Source: Diadema setosum (taxonomy: Eukaryota; Echinodermata; Echinoidea; Diadematoida; Diadematidae). Taken from it: 64,000 nucleotides of DNA. This document shows positions 48,882 to 61,400 of the stretch, piece after piece. The stretch is from positions 11,760,788 to 11,824,787 of the forward strand of contig NC_092701.1 of NCBI RefSeq assembly GCF_964275005.1, given 5' to 3'. The position numbers and the translations under genes were made by a program. Every line of letters begins with the position of its first letter. The first letter of the stretch is position 1. The notes beneath the pieces were generated by a model, which was given only the letters and a program-made list of their open reading frames with translations, did no database searches and was not told the DNA's origin.

Positions 48882-49554
48882 AGGTGTCCACAACATCCTG
48901 ACCAGTGTTTTTACATATCATTAGTTTCTGATTGATTAATTAATTCAAATTTTCTCAAAAATAAATATTTCTATCCTGATTCCCTTGTGGAATTATAGTG
49001 GTCTTTACATTCAGTCACATCTTAAATGACAGGGGTAAGTTCTGATTCCTCTATATAGGCCTACCAATCCAAAGTGTCCTTTAGAACAACTTGCCAACAA
49101 GATAGCTACATCACCAAAGCCTTGTGTTTTTTGTATGCTTTTCATAGAAATTGCAACAAGACTTTAATTCCCTTTAAAAAAAAAATGTACACGATATTTC
49201 AAAATTTGTATTTCTACAGCTACATGTACCAGCGCAACAATTTTCCACACCAGAAGCTGATTTAATGAAACCTTAACATGACAGTTGCAATTAATCTGAA
49301 ATTGATGTCTACATCAACAAGAAGATAGCTCAAATTCATGAAATTCTTCTGTCGAGATCAAGAAGATAGCTAGTTCCACAAACAATATCAACTGCTTTTT
49401 ATATAAATTGCGACGAGAAAGAAATTGAAAGAAGGTCTTGCGGAAGAACTGTGGTGGATAATGATTGAAGACTGCATACATTATATTTTGATGTTCACAG
49501 AAAGACATACTATAAGAAATAAAGGAAAGTTATGCACCAAGACGTACACATTAT

Positions 49555-50511
49555 TCAGTCATCGTAGTACTTGATCATGGACCTGGTGCGGTGGGAGTCT
49601 GGCATGTCTGTCTTGCGGAGATAGTTGAGGTAGATGACGAAGACCACGCCCCCCATGAGGATGCTGACGGTGGCAAAGATGATCATCTGGGAGAGACCTG
49701 GCAGAGGGGCGCGGTCCACGTAGATCTGACACATCAGGAGACAGTTAATAACAAACAGTTTCAAGATACTGGGGCAAGACATACAAAGTTCATATTGACA
49801 AACTGTTCAGATTACAAAAACGTGCGGTACGGCTTGTAACAAAAAGTGATTCTCGAAGTCCGAGTCTACCTCTTTTCATTAAAAATAAAATCATTCCTAT
49901 ATTTGAACTTGTGCAACTTAATGTATTGGTATTCATGTTTAAGTATCATAAAGGGATACTCCCTTCCATTTTTCAAAACATAGAATACAGAAGCAGCTAA
50001 TATCAGAATAATCATGGACAAATGATTTTTAACATTCATAATTTTCACATTTTGATAAAGCAGTTACGACATAGATGATTATACATGTGATGACTGTTCT
50101 CTCATCATGGATAGTACTGTGCTCTGATGAGTACAAGACAGATGCTTACCCCACCCCAACCCTAACGCTGTATCACTTAGCATGAGTGCAGCAAATGATA
50201 GATGAGTAATTTGCAAATAAATACAAAACAGATGAGGACAATTAATCATCAGTCTGTGCACATAATACTAACAATTTGAAAAGTAAGGGTCATATTCTGT
50301 TCTCCTTCTGTTTGTAGAAATAACGTGTAGGCATACATTATATATGATGATGAGTCTTTCTTTTGTACTAAAGGTTTAAAATGTATCAACTGGTTTGCAA
50401 GCACAGAGCAGATTTGTAATAAAATCAAGTATTTCAAGTTATATTTTGGCAAGTCTGATTTATGTTTGGCAGCAACAGGACTGCAACGATGCATTTACAT
50501 AGCAGACGAAG

Positions 50512-50544
<33 letters not shown>

Positions 50545-53500
50545 AATCTTTGAGACAGCGATGCAAACTTGGAGAATAGACACAGACACACCACAACATC
50601 GACACAAACACACAAAATACACATATGTCTGGACAAGGTTCCAAATACATCATCAAGCCAGGCTGAAAGGCAAAAATTACATATGGGGGCCCATACGTGT
50701 GGGTAAAGGGCTTAAGCGTTACATCCCACGTCCCATGATAGGCAGGCTGGTATGCAGTACACGTACTGCATGCTCGAGCTATGCACTTTAATACAAATAC
50801 ACACATGAGTTGTTTTCGCCCCCAGCCAACACGTCATTTGACGTCATGAAACCTCATCTATAAACACACACTGTACCTGGAACTCATCTTCCAATGTGCA
50901 GTAGGAAAAACCATCAATCACTGTCATGCGGAAGTGGTACAGTTGAGTTGCCTGTAAAAGAAAAGTTTTCAGAGAAATGTTATGCATATTGTGTGAAAAC
51001 ACCATCTGGTTCATCAATCTCTCAATTCTGATGGTGTTGATAATCAGCAAAATTTCCCTGTCTCTGCTTTCTTTCCATCGTTTAAAGTCTTATTGTCTGC
51101 TGTTTGCCTTATCACTACACAAATGATTCATACCACTTCATCAAAGTGTGTATGATGTGGCTTAATGCCAGCATTGTTCAAAAGATATGACCATGATCAG
51201 GGCTCCATTTCATAGAAAATGTTAGAATAGCAACTTTTGCTGGAATGGCAACTTCCAGTAGCAGCAGCCAATCAGGAAGCTGAATTCTTGTCGTTATCAT
51301 GACAGTTGCCATTCAAGCAAGAGTCGCTATCATATCAACATTTTATGAAATGGGGCCCAGATCAACTGAGCAAATGGTGTATGCAAAGGTAAAAAACAAA
51401 CAAGCAAACAAAAAAGCTACATGTATGTACAATCTTATGACCTTTATGTACCCGTTGGTTCACTTTCACTCTGAGCTAGTACCACACATATAGTCATATT
51501 TGGCATGACCGTCTCCTTGAGATTATAATGTTATTTTGGAGAACCAATTCATCTGTCAGAACAGGAGTATGCAAACAGAAACTCTGTCATGGCAAGGACA
51601 CACATTGTTGCCGCACGCTGTTTTCCACTAGCTTTTCTATAGTAAGACATATCGATGACAAAAATATCAAATACTTTCCCAGATACACAGCTATACTGTG
51701 CATGTTTATTGAATATGTGAATTTACACTTCAATCATGAATCAATGCATGGACCATACTGGTATGAGGCATTTGGGAGACAGATATTACATGAGTGAAGA
51801 TAAAAACTGATGTACCGTGCTCCCAACATTCTGACCTAAATGACAATGCAGAGAGGTTATATACGTGTAGGCAGGAAAAAATCATTACATGTGTTTTTCC
51901 TTGACTGACCGTACCAGAAATTTGAAGACAAGGTTATCAGGACTGTGAATGTCCTCAGCACTCAGGCCAACTCGCTTTGCAATGTCCGCCAGATAGATGA
52001 CTTCAGCAGCTGTGAGATAAAGGAACAGGACAGTAGAACAATCATTCATCACGCTGTATTCAAACCATAACATGAAGATGGCATGTCTGGTCCTTATCAT
52101 TTAGTTGATTGACAGATCATACAGAATTGGAAATTCTCCCTCCGAGAGAGGAATATTGGGATATTGAATCAGAAATATCATGCTATCACTGAAGAAAGTT
52201 TGAAGGCATCACAAATATTAGATTAGTATTAGGTATTACCCTCCCCACCCCTTATATTGCAATGCCAAAATCATGAAATCCCAGCAGAATTAAATCCTTT
52301 AAATGATGTCAGCTCAGCACTTACAAAGTTTAGGGAATAAGTGTAAATCTACAGACAGTCTTAATATTATCTTGATCCCATGACATTTACTCCTGCGATA
52401 ATTGCTCGCATGAAATATCTGCACGCTAAGCCAAATAAAAATTCTACCCACAAACATAACCCTAACCCTAATCCTAATATCAAACAAAACCCCCAACGCT
52501 ATCACAAACCTAACCCTAAGTCCTTGGAGAAAATAAGACTGGAGCAATTGTCAAAGGAACCCATATATTCTATATAGGTTCTGTACCTCAAGGCTTTCTA
52601 CATATCAAGGCAAGTATAAAGCTAAGAGCGCTTGAATAAGTCACAGATAAAACCATCAATCATAAGTATGTCATTGATTATGTCTCTGTGGATGAGTGAA
52701 TGTGTCATCTATCAAGAATCATCATTAAAATGCTGCTTTGCATTTCACTCTATGTCTACACATGAATGTGAGCTTTGTACTCTGGCTCTACAGAAAGTAG
52801 GAGAGACTGACTTGTAAGCTGCAGTCTACAAATGTCTCCTGACAGACTGAATGATACTAGAGCACGCTGGCACGCACTTTAGTGCACGCATGCAAACCTC
52901 AAATACGTGCAGCCTGAACTTCCAAGTTCATTGACCCTACCTGCCAAAATATAAAAAATCCTTCATAAATTCCCCAAAAATTCTCGGATCACTACCAAAA
53001 GTTAATCGTTTGTTACTTGGGTCATTCTCAACCTTTCCTGCAAATTTCATCCAAATCCGTTCACTACTTTTTGAATTATTTTGCACACGGACAAACAAAC
53101 AAACTAACTAACAAACAAACCAACGGTAACGAAAACATAACCTCCTCCCTTGGCGGAGGTAATGATGACTGTCAGCTATGAGAAAGTGTGCATAAAGACA
53201 GAAACCACAACTAAAGACAATTCTGATCGGATTACAGATTAAGCGCCATATTCAAACAATTTACAATAAGTCTATCATCAGAGCAAAATAAAACCTTTCC
53301 AATCATACCTCACTTGTTGCATAACAAAGAATATTCCTGAAGTTATGAAAAATATGCTACATTTTACCATTTTTTAAGTTTTTTTTTAATAAGGTTTAAT
53401 GGTAAATATCTCATATCAACAAAAATGGCATTAACTCATTTTGCAATTGAACTCTTCAAATGCAGACATGAAAAGACAAGCGAAGAAAAACAACTACTCA

Positions 53501-54566
53501 CCCACTTCCATTCACACACAAACACACAGATGAACAGCCAACACACAGCATCACAGACGGAGACACAGAACACAGACACAAATACAGACATACACATCAC
53601 ACACATGCACACACACACAGACAAAAGACTAATGCAGCTGCATACTGAAATAGGTGATAAACACTAATACTCGCATTCTTCAGACCTTAAAGGTCCTGTT
53701 TACCTTTGGGAGCAGTGATCTAAAAAATCTTCAAGATATCACTTTTGATGTGTATGTTATGTGTAGGTCAGTTGCATCACAAAAAAAAAAAAAAAATCCT
53801 ACCATATAAATTCTTTGCAATAAAGCCTAAAATATAAGGAGATATCACTATTTTTCTCATTGAACCATAACCATAGATGGTTTAGTCTAGTTTTATTATG
53901 ACTATTGTTTACATTTTGAACATTTAACAATACTTAACATTGATTATAGAACTATTATGAAGCACTAAAGCTGGGTTTTTGTTTCATCTACAAATGGTAA
54001 CTTATGCCTTTAACCCACTGAAGACTACATGTTTGTACAGTACACTGTAATCCTGAGTATACTCGGGCAGGTGTCTATGAGTAATGCATGCTTTTGTAAT
54101 AGCATAATCAGTTTGTCCTCGATGGCTAATGCAATCTTCCCAGAACCAACACAAAGTAGAAAGTACACATACATACAAAGAGACAAAATGAGACCAAACT
54201 GTCCCTGTCTGACCTTCAACAATGTAGTCCTCCCTGTCATTGAGTTCTTTGACAGTCAGGAGGTACGGAGCTCGAAGTACCTGGTCCTCTTTACCCCTCT
54301 CCTGGATCTTAAGCAGCGGGTAGAGCTTCTCGGTGTATGTGATGCGGTAAACCTACACCACAAAGGAGATTTGATCAACAGATCTCACTAACAAGACATT
54401 TTCATCGACAGGTGACTAGATGAAAATTGCACCGGAAAATGCTATGATAATTCTTATGATGACAAAATTCTTGATAGTAAGGAGTAATGCTATAACAATG
54501 ATGATATTATAATCATGGTGATAATGATTATGATTATGATTATCATCATTATTATTGTCATTATTA

Positions 54567-54609
<43 letters not shown>

Positions 54610-57600
54610 TACTATTATTATTATGATCATCATCATCATTATTACCATTATCATTATCAGCATTATTTTGATGATTGTGCAGACATTTGTACATGTTTAA
54701 CAAAACTCAGCCCATTTATAAACTTAAAATGATGAAACAAAGTTTTTAAACAGGTTTAAGAATGTTACACTGTAATTTCATGACTGTTGGAAATGAAATA
54801 AATGAAATGGAAAATGAAATAAAACATAACAAGTGGTCACTTCTTAGTCTATAAGGTAAAATAGAACTAAGTTTTGCTCACCCTCCTCCCTCAAAAAAAA
54901 AAAAAAACACCAAAAAAAAAACACCAAAAAAAAAACCAAACCAATACATTGTGCTGCATCTCAAGTCAGCTTCTTCTAAGGTCAGAAGTGTAATAGAGTA
55001 CATGTAGGTATGGCAACACATCTACCTTAGATCAAAACACACTGCATAGGTGTTGTTTAGTGCTTCGTCATGTCATGAACATTGGGATGGCACATCACAA
55101 TAATCCCAGCCCAAGCAGAGCACTACCAAAATCAAATCAACTGTTCCTTGCGTCATTATCAAATTTTCCTGCAATTTTCATTCAAATATGTTACTTTTTG
55201 AGTTATTTTGCAAACAGACAAACTAATGCCGATGATCACTTAACTTCCTCCTTCCTTCATGGAGGTAATAAATCACAATTTTAATCTTGTTTTGGTGCAC
55301 CAGAGCTCAGTCCTGACAGTAACTGCTCAGCAATAACCCTCTACCTAAAAATGTGTCAAACTTTTTTGAAAAAGAAAAATCAACAAACTATCATGTTTTG
55401 CATTAGAGTGCACTGCACTGTCTATCCCCCCATCCCAAAAAGAGACTTCCGCTCTAAAATCCATATGGCAGTCCAAGAGGGTTTAACATAAGGGACCCTT
55501 TCCTTACTTTTTTTTTTTTTTGGGGGGGGGGGGGGAGGGGGAGCAAGACACTATGTCTATGTATGTCAATATCATTAGGATGTTCCACCCCTCCCTCACT
55601 CACCCTTTCCCTGCAGTCAGTGAAGAGCTCCAAGGAAGACAGTCTCATCTCATCAGTACACCCACACTCCTCCTTAGACGCTTTGCCTGCACACTGCTTC
55701 AGGAAACCACTGTCCTGTAATAGCAATAGACAGGAATCCAATGTATGTTCATGTGTTTACCAGGGCTCGACATTTCATTTTCATTTCACTTTTATTGACT
55801 TTCATATCAAATTAAACATACATTTTTTGCAAAGTAGCATTAACCCGTTGAGGATGGGCTGATTTTGCTACAACAGGCATTTCCCATAGACATCTGCCCG
55901 AGTGTACTCAGGATTCATCCTCAACGGGTTAAGAAAGGTTAAAGAAGGTGAAATGTCATGAAGCAAATACATATAATTCAAATAGTAAGCTGTATAACAA
56001 AAGTATTATACATAATCCACACACACTATAGATAGTGGTCCAATATGGCCCTGGGCTACTAAAGATTGATGTTGGGCCATCAAATTTCCAAAAAGGTCAG
56101 CTTTTCGTAGCCCAATTGGGTAACTAAGATTTAAAATGGATTGCTGTGTTTCCTTTTTGTTTCAAGCCAATACATTTCTTTTGGGCCCCCAAAATCTCAA
56201 ATTTAAAGACTTAGTGGGATGAATGTGCCACCAGTGAAAAACGTAAACCCATGATTAGATTTGTGTTTCTGCTTATGCCGTGTGGCAAACCCTAATGTAT
56301 GTGCAATATTCACGAACTGGAAAAGCTGGTGGAGCGATTTCTGTACGGACAATCCTGCCATAATTCTGATCGATGATTTTCATCTTGAGACAGGTTCAAG
56401 CACTCGCCTCGAGGAGGGAACATCAGCAATGGGGAATTTTTTTAAGCACAGAAACCAGAACAACAGCTGTTGAAATTTATAGGCATGATTGCAATACTAC
56501 CGTATACTTCCCTAGTAAATAAAAAAGACAAATGCATTCCTATAGTCATTAAAAAACACCTAAAAACAAAACAATAAGCATGGTTTGATATGGCCAACCT
56601 TTGAAGCCTGGTAGTGGTCATTCAGACGCGGCTTGCTGGGGTCAGCGTTATATACATTGTTGGTCAGCGGAATGGAGATGCCCAGCTTGGATGGTGGCCT
56701 ATAGTTTACCTGCAGGGAAAATATTCACATTATCCAAAAGAGTTTCAATCAAGACAAAGACAAAATGTCTGACAAGTTTTAACTCAAAGCAGTTTGTTTA
56801 GATTTGGAACCGTCATACCCTCACTTCTCAGATGACATCAATTTAACTTACACAGTGTATACATGTACAATGTACAAATTGTAGGTCTGGTATAAAAGCA
56901 AAAGTTGATAATAACAAAGTTTTGTTTTTATAATTTCCTTTGTATTCATTATTTGTGATCAGTAAAGGACCAGCATTGAAGCTAATTGTAGGAAATAGCC
57001 ACAAGCAGGATAAATGTTTTTGAGATTACTGAAAAAATAGAAATTTGTGTACATTTTGTGCAACATTTAAGAAGCATAAATGGAAAAGTACATGTACACA
57101 TAAAATAATTTTTTTTTTGCTTGTTATTTCTGTGCTTGCACTGAATGCGTATTTGAATTATACACATACGGGTACCTAGCTGGGCAATTGTTTATGTTTC
57201 CCCATGTTATGCTGCACTTGTGTTTACATGTGATTATGTTGTGTCATTTTATTACTCTTGAATATTTTTTCTTTACATTCACTACAGTCCTCTTGAGTGA
57301 GTGAATTGGCTGTCAGATTACGGACCAGTTACCTTTTACCGTTGAATGAGCTGCCAAAGGTCATAACTGCCTTGGCAGCAGTAAGCTAATGGAAAAGCCT
57401 TCTCAGTTGTCATGGAAGTCCACAAAATTAAACACACTTGAAACTTATCTCACAAAGCCGAGCGCGAAAGATTTGCTGCATGGAAATTTTCGCTTCTACA
57501 GTGTAAGGCACACTGATGTGCATATCAAACTGGTGGAACGACCATTTCAGTTTGAGCTTGTCTCAATTTTTTTGCCGAGTTTCCCGGCGGTCATCATCAC

Positions 57601-58423
57601 CTCGAGAAGTGTGAGGAGGGACTGGTTCTTTCTATTCTTGGGCCAACTGTGCAGGAATTCCTCTGCCGTGACCGGCGGGTCGTAGACGAAGTGGAGACGC
57701 TTCGTGGGGGGACACGTGCAGTGAATGGTGACGGTGAACGAGACGGACTGACAGCGCAGCGAGGCGAACGGGATGCTGACTATGATTGACGTAACACCCT
57801 GATAAGGATTTAACAGACAATGAAATGATACAAAAATAGAAATGAAGACAACTTGAAAAGTTTTACAGTAAGAGAGAATATAGTAGTGTCAAAAGAGACA
57901 ATAACAACAGAACATCTGTTAGTTACTATATGGCACAGGGGTGAAGGATTTAAACCTTTGTCAGGGAAAGCCTGAGTTCAAATGTTAACTTGTGCTTACA
58001 GTACATCTTTGGGCAAAAGTTTTACTCACTATGGTGTCTATAAGGGTATCAGACACTGCTTGGGGCTATCTATAGTAATGGCAGGGCCCTCTTGGAGAAC
58101 AGCGCCCTCTGGGAGAACAGCATGTACATTGCAGAGGCTAATCAGACTGACGATACACGATAACCATAAATTATCATTTATCATCAATAGATGAAAGATT
58201 CAATATTGTATCATAAAAGCTTTGATATTACAGATACAAAGTAAATTGGGAACCTGATGTATTATACAGTGTGATATGGAAATATATGAGTTATGGTTTG
58301 TCATATATTGCATCTTATTTGAGTAGTCACTTGGCATCTCACACTCAAGGGAAACCATGATAAGTCAATTCAGCTGAAGAAAGAGACAAAAACCTCTATC
58401 GAAATTCTAAATGATTAATGATT

Positions 58424-58461
<38 letters not shown>

Positions 58462-61400
58462 GATAATGATAATGATAATGATAATGACGCTAATAATGAT
58501 GATAATAATAATAATGATAATAATAATAATAATGATAATGATAATAATAATAATGATAATAAATAACACTTACTGTACATAACGCTTAATACTGATGTTT
58601 CTAAGTGCATTAATATAGAAAAAATATTAATATAAAAATATTAGTATCAAAGGAATAACTCAGAACACTGCAAAGAAGTTCAATGGACACATTTTTTTTT
58701 TTTTGAGATTCTCATGTTTGGGTTAAGCAATGGATTCACACAACGTGGACCATATGTATGTCAGACTAACCTTGTTGCGAACACGATGACCGACTGTTAT
58801 GTGCACTGTCTCCATGCCAAACCTGTCGTATGTGCGATTCATCTGCATGCTGATGAGGGTGGGGTTGGTGATTCTCACAGACATCAGGGATTTGCCAGTC
58901 TGTGGCAATGCAACTAGAGAGTCAAAAAATTAAACAAATATGAATTGAAATACATATATAGTTCATATCACGAGTACATAAACAGCACATAGCTAGCACA
59001 TTTCATATGTCTGTCATGTACTGTAACAATGTTGCAAAACAAGAGATAAAGATCGTGTATACCTTGTTTTGAATACAACATTGAATTATTCACAGCATTA
59101 AAGGTATCATTAAATTTGCGACTTTACCTATATGAATTTACACAAACATTCAGGCCTAGGCATGTACTTTATGTTTCAGAGAAAACACTTTCATATATTT
59201 AAATGCATACCACACAAACTCTTTTATGGGCAGCACACTATGGGACATATATCAAAATAGCTACTTACTAAATTACCAGAGTGTGACTTTTATGTAGGTG
59301 TTTTTTTGTTGTTGAACAGTCTCAACAAAGATAGGGAGAAATTCAATTCAGGGATAGATTGCAGGATCCTCTTTAGTTAGAAGAGAAAGCCTGCCCTCTC
59401 TAGTTTCCGACAGTACAGGATCTACAAAAAGTATTCACCCACCTGGGCAAAACTGAGACAACTACAACAGAAGCAGAATCCACTGCAATGCTACATCCAT
59501 TCCCTATTTCATCCTATCCATGATCATAAAGCATATATGGTAAATTGGAGAGTATTTCAAAAACTAAGAAAACATGAAGAAATGAAAAAAGAAGACAAAT
59601 CAAACAGAAACAAATTGGTCAAAACGTGGTATTATGAAATATGATTACTCGTGAGGAGAGTAATAATATTTAAAGTGATATCATGATGTCTCTTGTGTTT
59701 ATCTCTGCACCTGCAAAGAGAAAACTGTCTAAGAAAAGAAATCTCTTCACTCATCTAGGTACAGAGAGAGAGAAGAATGAAAAGAGATGACCACATTTAC
59801 ACAAAGACTTATGGATAATGGATGATTCATGGTACAAAGTTGGGCTTGATATACCCCCTCCCCCACAAAAAAAACCAAACAAACAAACGGACATGTTTTT
59901 ACATAGAAGGTAAAGCTTGTAAAGCAACAGAGAGATGAAAATAGGAAAAGCACAGCAAACACATGTTGATGGAAAGACAGATGACTTGAAGAGAAAAAGA
60001 AGAAGTGCAATATAAGATACAGAGATTAGACTATACAGTGAATATTGTAGATAAGTAGACAGACAAAAGAAAAACAGACAGGAAGAAAGACAGACAAGAG
60101 AAACTACATTGTATGTGACCGCCAAGCTAAAAGCCCACAAAATGTAGGCTAAAATGAATTTCAACTTTTCTTCATAGTTTGAAAGTGTCAGATTATACTT
60201 TTAAATCATACGTAACTTCTTCAATTTGGACCATCCTAACCCATTCAAAAAGTCTTTGAAAAAAGTCTTTTAAAGATTAGGGTCATTCAACCACACTGTA
60301 CATGCACAAGTACCAATTTCCAAGTGAAGCTGCACCTGTCCTCAAAAATATGGTCAAGAAAAACTGATACTATCTCAATTTTTATAGTTTTGTTCTAGGC
60401 CACCAAATTTTGACTGCAGGTAGAGAAAAGATTACTCTCCCAGGTAAGACAAAACTTTAAAAATTGAGTCAGTCAAACTAATTGCATATTTTGATCCATT
60501 ACAGAGAATCCTAATTCATTTGTGACTTTTTGTGGGTTTTGAGCTTGGAGGCAACATATAGGGGTAGCATATGACAACTCTCTCTTAAGGAGATAATGAT
60601 AAACATGAGTATGAAGAGCTAGAAAAAAAGTAGAAGGAGACATTAAAATAAAAATAGAATAAGAGAGAGGGAGGGTGGAAGGGGGGGGGAAGAGATTACC
60701 TAGTTGCCAGAAGACTAGAATTGTTTGGACTCCCAACTCACCGACTCCAACATAGCTCGCTGACACATGGAAGTAAAAGACATCCGCTATGTCCATGTAT
60801 TTGGTTGGTTGCTGGGCAACACTGGGGTCAGGGGTCAGGACGTGGTGACAGGGAGCTTCCTGGAGCCAAAGGTCACCTGGTAAATGCAGGACACCAACAG
60901 ATACCATTGTCAATTAAGGGTGACATTTGTCATGGGAAGCGAGTTTTGCCAGACTTCCACTCAGGGTTCATCAAACAGATGTGGCATTCCATCTCACAAT
61001 CTATTTCTTCCTTTAAAGATTGTATGAAATAGAAATATGCATGAGATGCCTGTTTAACTGAGATGGTACAATAGGAAAAAGGACCAAATGATCTCTGTGT
61101 AGGAAAAAGAGAAAAATGAATCAGCATTTTAATCCTGAAACGGACATTCTCTTCTGGAATATTCTTTCCCTGACAGATCATGTGACAAAACAGACATGTT
61201 AACTATTGCAAAGGTGAATAATTTCTAAGCATTTAGCTTGACCAGAAGCTATTATGAAAATAAAAGCATGCAAATATTTTCTTACTGTCACATGTAGTAA
61301 GACTATTTAATATTTTGTTTCTGCAGAATTAAGAAAACACAAAAATTCATCTTGTTTTACCCAGCCCAGGAATTTTTTTTCACTTTTACAGTACCATCTA

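Noticed and set aside
57389-57600. Possible LINE C-terminus on the plus strand (KPSQLSWKSTKLNTLETYL)
   Set aside because: It is a weak resemblance over a short stretch, with frames broken and no tail, so it is not supportable.
59747-60164. Hydrophobic 137-codon minus-strand frame
   Set aside because: It is low-complexity Leu/Ser/Phe-rich sequence from an AG-rich tract inside a CATSPERB intron; no splice partners join it.
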